Source: Flavobacterium sp. IMCC34852 (GTDB lineage: Bacteria; Bacteroidota; Bacteroidia; Flavobacteriales; Flavobacteriaceae). Taken from it: 64,000 bases of DNA. Where the stretch lies: contig NZ_CP121446.1 in NCBI RefSeq assembly GCF_030643905.1, positions 1 through 64,000 of the forward strand, written 5' to 3'. Of the stretch, positions 55,029 through 63,219 are shown piece by piece; positions within the stretch are counted from its first letter, which is position 1; every line of letters starts with the position of its first letter. A program made the translations under genes and the position numbers. The notes beneath the pieces are model-generated. The model ran no database searches. It had not been told where the DNA came from and worked only from the letters and a program-made list of their open reading frames with translations.

Positions 55029-56081
55029 ATGACATCTTTCAACCCTAACGAACATCCACACCGAAGATACAATCCTTTACTTGACGAATGGATACTGGTT
55101 TCGCCTCATCGCGCTAAGCGACCATGGCAAGGCCAAAAGGAAACGCTTTCTGAAGACAATCGTCCTGAACACGACGCAGATTGCTATTTGTGTGCCGGAA
55201 ATGTTCGTGCCAATGGTGTAAAAAATCCCGATTACACCGATTGCTATGTTTTTGAAAATGACTTTTCGGCTTTGCTTACTACAGAAGTCAATTTTGAAAG
55301 TAAAGAACAATCACTTTTTCAATTAAAACCGGAACGCGGTATCAATAAAGTAGTTTGTTTCTCGCCCAAACACAACCTGACTTTACCGGAAATGGAAGTC
55401 GAAGCCATCGAGAAAGTAGTCCAAACCTGGAAGGAACAATACCTCGAATTGGGCAGCCACGATTTCATCAATTATGTTCAGATTTTCGAAAACAAAGGCA
55501 GCGTTATGGGTTGCAGTAATCCGCATCCGCATGGCCAAATTTGGGCGCAATCTTCCTTACCGACACAAATCGAAAAAACGCAAAAAAGTCTGCGTGCTTA
55601 TTACGAAAAAAACAAAACCAGTTTATTAAAAGACTATTTAGACCAAGAATTAAAACAACGAGACCGTATTGTTTTGGAGAATGACCATTTTGCGGTTTTA
55701 GTACCATTTTGGGCGACTTGGCCTTATGAAACGATTATCATTAGCAAAAGACATTTTGGCAACATCATTGCGATGGGCAATGAAGAGACCAAATCTTTTG
55801 CCGAAATCATCAAAGGCATTACCGTGAAATATGACAATCTTTTTGAAACGTCTTTCCCTTATTCTTCCGGCATTCACCAAGCACCGACCGATAGGGTTTC
55901 GCATCCGGAATGGCATTTCCACATGCATTTTTATCCGCCATTGTTGCGAAGCGCTACCGTGAAAAAATTCATGGTCGGCTACGAAATGCTCGGCGAAGCG
56001 CAACGCGATATTTCTCCGGAACAAAGTGCCAAAATTTTAAGAGACTTACCTAACCAACATTACAAAACTAAAACCACATAG
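55029..56081 (+). CDS. galT: Galactose-1-phosphate uridylyltransferase
   Basis: 350 residues. HIT-superfamily motifs: RRYNPLLDEWILVSPHRAKRPW, a metal-binding CYLCAGN, the active-site GCSNPHPHGQIW (HPH, nucleophilic second His) and HPEWHFHMHFYPP. It exchanges UMP between UDP-glucose and galactose-1-phosphate. UDP-galactose epimerase (galE) is not in the operon and must be elsewhere. Three bases after galK. Confidence 0.97.
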   Translation: MTSFNPNEHPHRRYNPLLDEWILVSPHRAKRPWQGQKETLSEDNRPEHDADCYLCAGNVRANGVKNPDYTDCYVFENDFSALLTTEVNFESKEQSLFQLKPERGINKVVCFSPKHNLTLPEMEVEAIEKVVQTWKEQYLELGSHDFINYVQIFENKGSVMGCSNPHPHGQIWAQSSLPTQIEKTQKSLRAYYEKNKTSLLKDYLDQELKQRDRIVLENDHFAVLVPFWATWPYETIIISKRHFGNIIAMGNEETKSFAEIIKGITVKYDNLFETSFPYSSGIHQAPTDRVSHPEWHFHMHFYPPLLRSATVKKFMVGYEMLGEAQRDISPEQSAKILRDLPNQHYKTKTT

Positions 56082-56082
56082 T

Positions 56083-57753
56083 ATGCAAACTTTAGCTACC
56101 CAAGATTATATTGTTTTCTTCGCGTATTTCGTCATTATTGTCGGCTACGGATTTTGGATTTACAACCGAAAAAAGAAAGCCCAAACCAGCAGTAACGATT
56201 ATTTTCTGGCTGAAGGTTCGCTGACTTGGTGGGCGATTGGAGCGTCATTGATTGCGAGTAACATCAGTGCAGAACAATTTATTGGGATGAGCGGCAGCGG
56301 TTTCAAAATGGGATTGGCGATAGCGACTTACGAATGGATGGCCGCGGCAACATTGGTCATCGTCGCCATTTTCTTTATGCCGGTGTATTTGAAGAACAAA
56401 ATTTTCACCATGCCACAATATCTGAATAAGCGATACAACAGTAATGTAGCCATGATTATGGCAGTGTTTTGGTTGTTGCTATATGTCTTGGTCAATCTGA
56501 CTTCTATTTTATATTTAGGCGCTTTGGCGATTAGCAGTATTTCCGGATTGAACATTACTTTTTGTATGATATTCTTAGCGTTCTTCGCGGTGATGATTAC
56601 TTTGGGAGGTATGAAAGTGATTGGTTATACTGATGTGATTCAGGTGTTCTTTTTGATTTTGGGTGGATTAGTTACGACGTATTTAGCTTTGAATTTAGTC
56701 GCAACCGAATTTGGTTCCGAAGGTGTAATCAACGGATTTAACCTAATGCGGGAAAAAGCCGATGACCATTTCCATATGATATTTGACACTTCAAATCCGA
56801 ATTACATGGATTTACCAGGATTGTCGGTATTGATTGGCGGTATGTTGATTATCAACTTGAATTATTGGGGTTGCAACCAATACATTACTCAGAGAGCTTT
56901 GGGCGCCGATTTAAAAACGGCTCGTGGCGGAATTCTATTCGCGGCTTTCTTGAAATTATTAATGCCTGTCATCGTGGTTTTACCGGGAATCGCCGCATTT
57001 GTTTTATACCAAAATGGCCATTTCCAAACTGAGATGTTACAAGACGGCAGTGTAAATCCTGATCGAGCTTATCCTATTTTATTAAACTTATTACCCGTAG
57101 GCTTAAAAGGATTGTCCTTTGCCGCTTTAACTGCAGCGATTGTAGCATCCTTAGCCGGAAAAGCCAATAGTATTGCGACCATATTTACCCTAGACATTTA
57201 TAAAGAAAAGATCAATGTGGAAGCCGATGAGAAAAAGTTAGTCAACATTGGAAAACTAACTATTATAACCGCGATGATCATTGCTGTATTGGTGGCACCG
57301 TTTTTAGGCATTGACAAAAAAGGCGGATTTCAATACATCCAAGAATATACCGGTTTTGTGAGTCCGGGTGTGTTTGCGATGTTTATACTAGGTTTCTTTT
57401 GGAAAAAAACGACTTCTAACGCGGCACTATTTGCTACCATTGGCGGATTCCTGATGTCAATTGTCTTTAAATTCATGCCGGCGTTTGTCGACTTGTCATT
57501 CTTGAACCCGATGGGGTTTGCGGTACAGAATGCCGAGGGTATTTACGAAATTCCGTTTATTGACCGTATGGGATTTGTCTTTGCGCTTTGTGTCATCGGA
57601 ATGTACTTTATCAGTATGTATGAAAACAAAAAAGGCGTTAAACCAAACGGCTTGGAAATAGACAAAACGATGTTCAAAATGTCACCGAGTTTTACCGTGG
57701 GCATGTTGGTTATCGTATCGCTTTTAGCGGCTTTGTATACTTTATTCTGGTAA
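56083..57753 (+). CDS. Sodium/sugar symporter (SSS family)
   Basis: 556 residues with about fourteen hydrophobic helices. SSS motifs: NDYFLAEGSLTWWAIGASLIASNISAEQFIGMSGSG in parts, the sodium-site helix IASLAGKANSIATIFTLDIY and NYWGCNQYITQRALGA. Similar to SglT-type transporters, taking up glucose or galactose with Na+. In this operon it should move galactose from the periplasm into the cytoplasm for GalM/GalK. One base after galT; last gene of the operon, with no hairpin terminator before the convergent M90 gene. Confidence 0.93.
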   Translation: MQTLATQDYIVFFAYFVIIVGYGFWIYNRKKKAQTSSNDYFLAEGSLTWWAIGASLIASNISAEQFIGMSGSGFKMGLAIATYEWMAAATLVIVAIFFMPVYLKNKIFTMPQYLNKRYNSNVAMIMAVFWLLLYVLVNLTSILYLGALAISSISGLNITFCMIFLAFFAVMITLGGMKVIGYTDVIQVFFLILGGLVTTYLALNLVATEFGSEGVINGFNLMREKADDHFHMIFDTSNPNYMDLPGLSVLIGGMLIINLNYWGCNQYITQRALGADLKTARGGILFAAFLKLLMPVIVVLPGIAAFVLYQNGHFQTEMLQDGSVNPDRAYPILLNLLPVGLKGLSFAALTAAIVASLAGKANSIATIFTLDIYKEKINVEADEKKLVNIGKLTIITAMIIAVLVAPFLGIDKKGGFQYIQEYTGFVSPGVFAMFILGFFWKKTTSNAALFATIGGFLMSIVFKFMPAFVDLSFLNPMGFAVQNAEGIYEIPFIDRMGFVFALCVIGMYFISMYENKKGVKPNGLEIDKTMFKMSPSFTVGMLVIVSLLAALYTLFW

Positions 57754-57756
57754 GTT

Positions 57757-58572
57757 TTAATGCTTGTGATTAAGCATTTTACTAACATGACTGAACAATT
57801 CCGGGAACTGGGTTTTAAATTCATCAGGTGTTTCAAAATAGTGCTCAATGATGACCGATATGAATTCAAACTGATTGGTAAAAGCATAAATCCTGAAGTA
57901 ATCGGAATCGATTAACCTTTGTCGGTTAGGCGGATGATTGACTTCTTTGTGCAACCTTTTGTAATGCTTTCGAAAGGCTAGTGAACTACCATCATTACTG
58001 CGCAAACTATGAAGATGCACTACATGAGAAAACTCATGTACTCCGAGATTTAGGTTGTCATTTTCGATTTCGTATCCGGCTGTAAAATCTTTCCAAGAAA
58101 AGACTACGGCTTTCATTTTCGGATTGAATTCTCCTTTGTGGTATTCCTCAGTATGGTTGGAATAATATTCCTCGGGATAGATGATTATTTTATCAAAAGA
58201 ATCTATCAGATAACGGCGCATTCCGAAGGTCAGCATCACATAAGTACCGGCAATAAGTGTTTGTACTTCTTGGTTGATTACAAAATCTTGTCGGGGTATA
58301 AATTGATAGGTTTCTTTAAAAGTTGCCAACCGGTGGTTAAAATACACTTTGCGTTTTTCTGAAAGCTTTTGATAGAAAGGAAACTTTTGTCTGAGAAAAG
58401 ATGCTTCTTCAGGGGTTATTTTTTTAGGTTTTAAATAAAGATGAATGTAGAGTGGTCTGTGAAATAATGCAATCCAAATATCATCCAGCAAACTCATGAT
58501 GAACATAAAAAAGAAGAAGAAAAAAGCACCTAAAAGAAGCAGACCAACCAGTAAGATAAAAATAACTTCCAT
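57757..58572 (-). CDS. Zinc peptidase of the M90 (MtfA) family
   Basis: 271 residues. One N-terminal transmembrane helix (about 3-28), then the MtfA domain with the zinc motif HEFSHVVHL (HExxH, about 178) and a downstream E in NQFEFISVIIEHYFE. M90 members are peptidases; E. coli MtfA is cytosolic and binds the glucose regulator Mlc, whereas this one is membrane-anchored. It lies at the end of a sugar operon on the opposite strand. Its start is only about 13 bases from a minus-strand terminator, so its transcript has a very short leader or comes by read-through. Confidence 0.85.
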   Translation of the reverse strand: MEVIFILLVGLLLLGAFFFFFFMFIMSLLDDIWIALFHRPLYIHLYLKPKKITPEEASFLRQKFPFYQKLSEKRKVYFNHRLATFKETYQFIPRQDFVINQEVQTLIAGTYVMLTFGMRRYLIDSFDKIIIYPEEYYSNHTEEYHKGEFNPKMKAVVFSWKDFTAGYEIENDNLNLGVHEFSHVVHLHSLRSNDGSSLAFRKHYKRLHKEVNHPPNRQRLIDSDYFRIYAFTNQFEFISVIIEHYFETPDEFKTQFPELFSHVSKMLNHKH

Positions 58573-58590
58573 TGGCTAAAGATATAAAAA

Positions 58591-58612
58591 AAGCCCAAGA
58601 ATTCTTGGACTT
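58591..58612 (-). terminator. Terminator of the tRNA-Arg/array transcript
   Basis: Near-perfect palindrome AAGCCCAAGA-ATTCTTGGACTT; read on the minus strand it is followed by a T-run (58584-58590). It is the first strong terminator downstream of tRNA-Arg, so the primary transcript would include the 82-bp array. Confidence 0.7.
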
Positions 58613-58617
58613 AAAAT

Positions 58618-58633
58618 GTGAGCGCGAAGGGAT
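58618..58633. repeat. Near-copy of the tRNA-Arg 3' end
   Basis: GTGAGCGCGAAGGGAT matches 15 of 16 bases of 58977-58992 (GTGACCGCGAAGGGAT), the 3' end of tRNA-Arg, in the same orientation, 359 bp away. The two copies bracket the tandem array. Confidence 0.65.
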
Positions 58634-58651
58634 AGACTCCATCCTTCCCTT

Positions 58652-58949
58652 AAAGCTCCTCTTTGAAAATACAATAGCCAAGAAAATGCTCAAGCGAGCT
58701 TAGACAAAAGGATTTTGCTGCGCAACATCCCTCAAAGCTCCTCTTTGAAAATACAATAGCCAAGAAAATGCTCAAGCGAGCTTAGACAAAAGGATTTTGC
58801 TGCGCAACATCCCTCAAAGCTCCGCTTTGAAAATACAATAGCCAAGAAAATGCTCAAGCGAGCTTAGACAAAAGGATTTTGCTGCGCAACATCCCTCAAA
58901 GCTCCGCTTTGAAAATACAATAGCCAAGAAAATGCTCAAGCGAGCTTGG
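58652..58949. repeat. 82-bp tandem array, 3.6 copies
   Basis: Units begin at 58652, 58734, 58816 and 58898 (the last partial, to 58949); the period is exactly 82 bp and the units are almost identical. Units 1-2 have CTCCTCTTTG, units 3-4 CTCCGCTTTG. Each unit holds short palindromes: CAAAGC-TCC-GCTTTG, CAAGC-GA-GCTT and TTGC-TGC-GCAA. No open reading frame runs through it. It occupies the gap between the M90 gene and tRNA-Arg. Confidence 0.9.
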
Positions 58950-58972
58950 ACATTTTCTTGGCTATTGTATTT
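58913..58972 (-). repeat. 22-bp inverted repeat at the tRNA-proximal end of the array
   Basis: Perfect 22-bp arms (58913-58934 and 58951-58972; AAATACAATAGCCAAGAAAA inward) around a 16-base centre that itself pairs (CAAGC-GA-GCTTG). The left arm is part of the last array unit; the right arm occurs only here. It begins 5 bases from the tRNA 3' end, so the nascent transcript would fold into one very stable hairpin. Confidence 0.85.
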
Positions 58973-58977
58973 ATTCG

Positions 58978-59051
58978 TGACCGCGAAGGGATTCGAACCC
59001 CCAACCCTCAGAGCCGAAATCTGATATTCTATCCAGTTGAACTACGCAGCC
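58978..59051 (-). tRNA. tRNA-Arg (TCG)
   Basis: Cloverleaf on the minus strand: acceptor GGCTGCG / CGCGGTC with two G-T pairs, D arm GTTC/GAAT, anticodon stem TCAGA/TCTGA with loop TTTCGGC (anticodon TCG), T loop TTCGAAT, discriminator A. CCA not encoded. Anticodon UCG reads CGN arginine codons. Confidence 0.92.
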
Positions 59052-59063
59052 GATTTTAGATGG

Positions 59064-59087
59064 TTAGACTCCTTAGATTTTTAGATT
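59064..59087. repeat. 24-bp direct repeat, left of yqeY-like gene
   Basis: TTAGACTCCTTAGATTTTTA plus GATT; 22 of 24 bases match 59608-59631 on the other side of the YqeY gene. Confidence 0.55.
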
Positions 59088-59139
59088 CGATAGACAAAGT
59101 CTAAGATATCTAACTTTCTATGAAGTCTAATAATCTATA

Positions 59140-59589
59140 TTATGCTAATAATTTTTTAACGATAGTCGAAATGGTTTTGCCATCGGTTTTTCCGGCTAAG
59201 GCTGCTGAGGCTTTGCCCATAACTTGACCCATTGATGCCATACCTGAAAAACTTCCTTCTGCAATGATTGCAGCTACGGCTGCTTCTACTTCAGCTTCTG
59301 ACAATTGTGCCGGAAGGAATTTTTCGATTACGGCTACTTGGGCTAATTCAGGTTCGGCTAAATCGGCTCTTCCTTGTTCAGTATAAATGGAAGCGCTGTC
59401 TTTTCTTTGCTTAACCAAACGTTGTAATAATTTGATTTCCTCGTCGGCCGACAAAGTATCGCTGGCGCCGGCTTCTGTTTTGGCTAAGATGATACCCGAT
59501 TTGATCGCTCTTAACGCTTCTAAAGCAACCGTATCTTTGGCTCTCATGGCGTTTTTCATTTCGTCCATGATTTGGGTTTCTAAACTCAT
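59140..59589 (-). CDS. YqeY/GatB-like domain protein
   Basis: 149 residues, soluble and helical. Family motifs: DEMKNAMRAKDTVALEALRAIKSGI, LLQRLVKQRKDSASIY, EKFLPAQLSEAEVEAAV and MGQVMGKASAALAGKTDGKTIS in parts. This is the YqeY family, related to the C-terminal tail of the GatB subunit of tRNA amidotransferase and thought to bind tRNA; a true amidotransferase role is not shown. It lies between tRNA-Arg and ftsZ and is flanked by 24-bp direct repeats. Confidence 0.93.
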   Translation of the reverse strand: MSLETQIMDEMKNAMRAKDTVALEALRAIKSGIILAKTEAGASDTLSADEEIKLLQRLVKQRKDSASIYTEQGRADLAEPELAQVAVIEKFLPAQLSEAEVEAAVAAIIAEGSFSGMASMGQVMGKASAALAGKTDGKTISTIVKKLLA

Positions 59590-59607
59590 ATTTAGATTAT
59601 TAGATTA

Positions 59608-59631
59608 TTAGACTTCTTGGATTTTTAGATT
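59608..59631. repeat. 24-bp direct repeat, right of yqeY-like gene
   Basis: TTAGACTTCTTGGATTTTTA plus GATT; partner of 59064-59087. Confidence 0.55.
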
Positions 59632-59651
59632 TCTCTAAAAGATTGGCTTTT

Positions 59652-59741
59652 TAGCCCCGATTGGAACAAGTATCCTCGTAGAGATACTGTGGAAAGCGGG
59701 AATAAGGACGGCTGAAACTGCCCGAACCTTTCGCTTCAAAA
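59652..59741 (+). repeat. Dispersed structured element, copy C
   Basis: AGCCCCGATTGGA-AC-AAGTATC...GATACT-GT-GGAAAGCGGGAATA, then tail TTTCGCTTCAAAA. Outer stem CCCG/CGGG; inner stem AC/GT plus AGTATC/GATACT. Lies between the ftsZ terminator and the YqeY gene. Confidence 0.78.
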
Positions 59742-59756
59742 AGCTCTGCGAAGATA

Positions 59757-59794
59757 AAAAAAATAACCCGAAAATCTCAGTGAAATTTTCGGGT
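59757..59794 (-). terminator. Terminator after ftsZ
   Basis: Stem ACCCGAAAAT (59766-59775) / ATTTTCGGGT (59785-59794) with a 9-base loop; the minus strand continues into a T-run. Ends the murC-ftsQ-ftsA-ftsZ transcript. Confidence 0.85.
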
Positions 59795-59818
59795 CATCCG
59801 ATTAGAAAAAATGGCAGA

Positions 59819-61792
59819 CTAATCTACATTATCGTGCAAGAAGGAATTGTTGGTTCTGATTTGTAAATCGTCGTTACTATCAGTCCCCAATGACATTCTT
59901 GAGTTTGCATTATTGTCGGCGTTGTTTGACAGGTCAACCCCTAATCTTTTATAAGCAGGTTCTTTTTCCAATTCCTCAATTCTTGACGGATTGTTGTGGA
60001 ATTTGTAATTGAACTCTTTTAATTTTCTTCTGCGCTCATCGGCACGGTGTTTCAACGTTTCTTCGATGGTCATTTCCACCGGAGATACCTCGTCGAAATA
60101 GTTTACCGCTTGAGGCTTTTCGGTTTCCACTTTCATGGTGATGTTTAACTCTTCGGCAATTGGCTCTTCTACTACCGTTTTAGCGACTGGCTTTGAGTTG
60201 AGCAAGTCGTTTTCTAACTCCATGTATTCTTCCAAAGAATATTTGATAACGCCGCCTTCATTGACTTCGGTAACCGGAACAAATTCAACTGCTTCATTCA
60301 CTATGATCTCATTAGCGTCTGCAGACAAATCGAAAACAATTTTGGTTTCCTCAATAGGTTGAACGGCTTCAACTACTTCTACTTTTTCGAATACCGGCGT
60401 TGCAGCAGGCATATCGAAAGTGAAAGTGATTTGCTCTTCTTCAACAACATTTTGCGGCTCTACCACTTCCATGGCTTTTACTTCCGGAGTAGTTACTTTG
60501 AAATCGATGTCTTTGATAGGCGATACGATTTCGAAAGTCACGTCTAAGTTGCGAATGAATTGGTTCATCGCGATTAGTTCGTTGTCATTTACAATAGCAG
60601 CGGCCGGAGTTTCGACAGTAGGTATTTCTAATTCTTCTTCGATTAATTCGAAAACGATTTTTTCTTCTTTTACTTCTGCTTTTGGTGTGTCAACGATGGT
60701 TTGGAAAACTTCCACCGGCTTTTGCGTCAAATCGCGCACCAATTTTTGGTCATCTTCTAAAGCGTGAACGATTTTCTTAGATTCTACATTAACGATGCCG
60801 TTTTGTTGTTCTACATTAAAACCCGTGGCGATAATAGTCACCGCAATAGCTTCGCCTAACGTTTCATCTTCACCAACTCCCATAATGATGTTGGCATTAT
60901 AACCGGCTTCGGTTTGGATGTGATCATTGATCTCTCCGATTTCGTCGATAGTAATTTCGTTTGAGCCTGAAACGATAAGCAACAATACGTTTTTAGCTCC
61001 GGTGATTTTATTATCGTTTAATAATGGGGAATCCAAGGCGGTGATGATGGCTTCTTTGGCGCGGTTGTCACCGGTAGCCACAGCAGAACCCATAATAGCA
61101 GTGCCGCTATTAGACAAAACCGTTTTGGCATCCTTTAAGTCGATGTTTTGGGTGTAGTGGTGTGTAATTACTTCAGCGATACCTCGAGAAGCTGTAGCCA
61201 ACACTTCATCCGCTTTAGAGAAACCGGCTTTAAAACCTAAGTTTCCGTAAACCTCTCTTAATTTATTGTTATTGATAACAATCAAAGAATCAACTTGTTT
61301 TCTTAATTTTTCTACGCCCAACAACGCTTGTTCCGAACGCACTTTTCCTTCAAATTGGAAAGGAATGGTTACGATACCAACCGTAAGAATATCTCTTTCT
61401 TTGGCCAATTGTGCAATTACGGGAGCTGCACCGGTTCCGGTTCCACCACCCATACCGGCTGTGATGAACACCATTTTGGTATTGCTGTCCAACATTTTCT
61501 CGATATCACCTACACTTTCCAATGCGGATTGTTGTCCTACATCGGGATTAGCGCCTGCGCCAAGACCTTCGGTTAAGTTTACACCTAACTGAATTTTATT
61601 GGGTACCGGACTATTTTGAAGTGCTTGTGAGTCGGTATTACAAACAATGAAATCTACACCTTTGATTCCCTGTTTGAACATGTGATTGATAGCGTTACTT
61701 CCGCCGCCACCAACACCGATTACTTTAATCACATTTGATTGATTCTTTGGCAAATCAAATGAGATGCTTCCAAATTCTGAGTTGCTTATCAT
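59819..61792 (-). CDS. ftsZ: Cell division protein FtsZ with long C-terminal extension
   Basis: 657 residues, far longer than the usual 380-400. The tubulin-like GTPase part occupies about 1-330: GVGGGGSNAINHM, the tubulin signature GGGTGTGAAPVIA, NADLxR-type NTDSQAL and the T7 region (GFKAGFSKADEV). The remaining 300 residues are acidic and Val/Glu/Pro-rich, low-complexity, and end in a conserved-looking RRRKLKEFNYKFHNNPSRIEELEKEPAYKRLG region (in parts) and the tail LQIRTNNSFLHDNVD. FtsZ forms the division ring. The long linker is typical of Bacteroidetes. Confidence 0.97.
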   Translation of the reverse strand: MISNSEFGSISFDLPKNQSNVIKVIGVGGGGSNAINHMFKQGIKGVDFIVCNTDSQALQNSPVPNKIQLGVNLTEGLGAGANPDVGQQSALESVGDIEKMLDSNTKMVFITAGMGGGTGTGAAPVIAQLAKERDILTVGIVTIPFQFEGKVRSEQALLGVEKLRKQVDSLIVINNNKLREVYGNLGFKAGFSKADEVLATASRGIAEVITHHYTQNIDLKDAKTVLSNSGTAIMGSAVATGDNRAKEAIITALDSPLLNDNKITGAKNVLLLIVSGSNEITIDEIGEINDHIQTEAGYNANIIMGVGEDETLGEAIAVTIIATGFNVEQQNGIVNVESKKIVHALEDDQKLVRDLTQKPVEVFQTIVDTPKAEVKEEKIVFELIEEELEIPTVETPAAAIVNDNELIAMNQFIRNLDVTFEIVSPIKDIDFKVTTPEVKAMEVVEPQNVVEEEQITFTFDMPAATPVFEKVEVVEAVQPIEETKIVFDLSADANEIIVNEAVEFVPVTEVNEGGVIKYSLEEYMELENDLLNSKPVAKTVVEEPIAEELNITMKVETEKPQAVNYFDEVSPVEMTIEETLKHRADERRRKLKEFNYKFHNNPSRIEELEKEPAYKRLGVDLSNNADNNANSRMSLGTDSNDDLQIRTNNSFLHDNVD

Positions 61793-61830
61793 ACTATTTT
61801 GGTGTTAGGTTTTATTCTGTTTAATCTAAA

Positions 61831-63213
61831 TTACTCTGCGTTATCTAAAAAATCTTTAATCTTATCCACATAGCGGTCAAAAAACGAGCGCTTGATTTGT
61901 TTTTCTGAGGTTTCGCTCTCAGTGGTTGTTTCAACATGCTGTTCTACTGCTGTTTGAACTTCTTCTTTGGGTTCAAAAACCGGTTGTTGCGGTATTGCTC
62001 TTGGTGCTTCGGCCACTACTTCTTTCAGTTCAATTTTATAAGCACTGTTCGAATTGTTTTCGATACTGTTCATTACCAATCCTACCGCGGTAGCGAACAA
62101 CGGACTTGAAATTTCTTCGCCCGAATTGCCGGCCAAATGTTCGTTTGGATAACCAATTCTGGTGTCCATTCCCGTGATGTATTCCACCAATTGTTTGATG
62201 TGTTTCAATTGTGAACCACCACCTGTCAAAACGATACCGGCAATTAATTTTTTGCGCGGATCTTCGTGTCCATAGGCTTTGATTTCGGTGAAAACCTGCT
62301 CGATAATTTCCACTACTCTAGCGTGAATGATTTTCGATAAATTCTTAAGCGAAATCTCTTTTGGATCTCTGCCGCGTAAACCCGGAATCGATACAATTTC
62401 GTTGTCTTTATTTTCACCCGGCCAAGCCGAACCGAATTTTACTTTTAACAATTCTGCTTGCTTTTCAATAATCGAGCAACCTTCTTTGATGTCATCGGTT
62501 ATTACGTTTCCTCCGAATGGTACTACCGCTGTGTGACGAATGATACCATCTTTGAAAATGGCCAAATCGGTTGTTCCGCCACCAATATCAATCAACGCTA
62601 CTCCTGCTTCTTTTTCTTCCTGACTTAATACGGCATCGGCTGAAGCTAAAGGTTCTAAAGTCAATCCCGACAATTCAATGCCTGAACTTTGGATACATCT
62701 GCCTACGTTTCTGATAGAAGACGCTTGTCCGACTACCACGTGGAAACTCGCTTCTAGGCGCGCGCCGTACATTCCGATAGGTTCTTTGATTTCGGTTTGC
62801 CCATCGATTTTGAATTCTTGCGGCAATACGTGAATGATTTCTTCACCCGGTAACATAGCCAATTTATTGACTTGATCGATTAACAGTTGAATATCTCTTC
62901 CGCTGATTACTTCTTCGGGATTTGTTCTGATGACGTAATCAGTATGTTGAATACTTCTGATGTGTTGTCCGGCTATGCCTACCACTACATCGTTTATTTT
63001 GTAACCTGAATTATTTTCTGCTTCAAGAACTGCTTGTTGAATAGACTGAATGGTTTGGGTAATGTTATTGACCACACCACGAGCTACACCGAGACTTTTG
63101 GATTTTCCGACACCCAAAATTTCCAATTTTCCATATTCATTTTTCTTGCCAATCATGGCCACAATCTTGGTTGTCCCAATGTCTAATCCGACTGCAATAT
63201 TCTCTTTTTCCAT
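61831..63213 (-). CDS. ftsA: Cell division protein FtsA
   Basis: 460 residues, actin-like ATPase. Phosphate-1 VGLDIGTTKIVAMIG, SHS2/1C domain (about 85-165), phosphate-2 ALIDIGGGTTDLAIF, adenosine motif GIVLTGGGSQLKHI, and a C-terminal amphipathic helix (FFDRYVDKIKDFLD) that anchors it to the membrane. FtsA tethers FtsZ and recruits the divisome. A Glu/Thr/Val-rich linker of about 50 residues precedes the helix. 38 bases before ftsZ. Confidence 0.97.
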   Translation of the reverse strand: MEKENIAVGLDIGTTKIVAMIGKKNEYGKLEILGVGKSKSLGVARGVVNNITQTIQSIQQAVLEAENNSGYKINDVVVGIAGQHIRSIQHTDYVIRTNPEEVISGRDIQLLIDQVNKLAMLPGEEIIHVLPQEFKIDGQTEIKEPIGMYGARLEASFHVVVGQASSIRNVGRCIQSSGIELSGLTLEPLASADAVLSQEEKEAGVALIDIGGGTTDLAIFKDGIIRHTAVVPFGGNVITDDIKEGCSIIEKQAELLKVKFGSAWPGENKDNEIVSIPGLRGRDPKEISLKNLSKIIHARVVEIIEQVFTEIKAYGHEDPRKKLIAGIVLTGGGSQLKHIKQLVEYITGMDTRIGYPNEHLAGNSGEEISSPLFATAVGLVMNSIENNSNSAYKIELKEVVAEAPRAIPQQPVFEPKEEVQTAVEQHVETTTESETSEKQIKRSFFDRYVDKIKDFLDNAE

Positions 63214-63219
63214 AATCTT

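Noticed and set aside
58618..58660. A second tRNA gene
   Set aside because: Only the 3' 16 bases resemble tRNA-Arg; no D arm, anticodon arm or acceptor partner can be folded.
58652..58949. CRISPR array
   Set aside because: The whole 82-bp unit repeats; there are no unique spacers between shorter repeats, and no cas genes are present.
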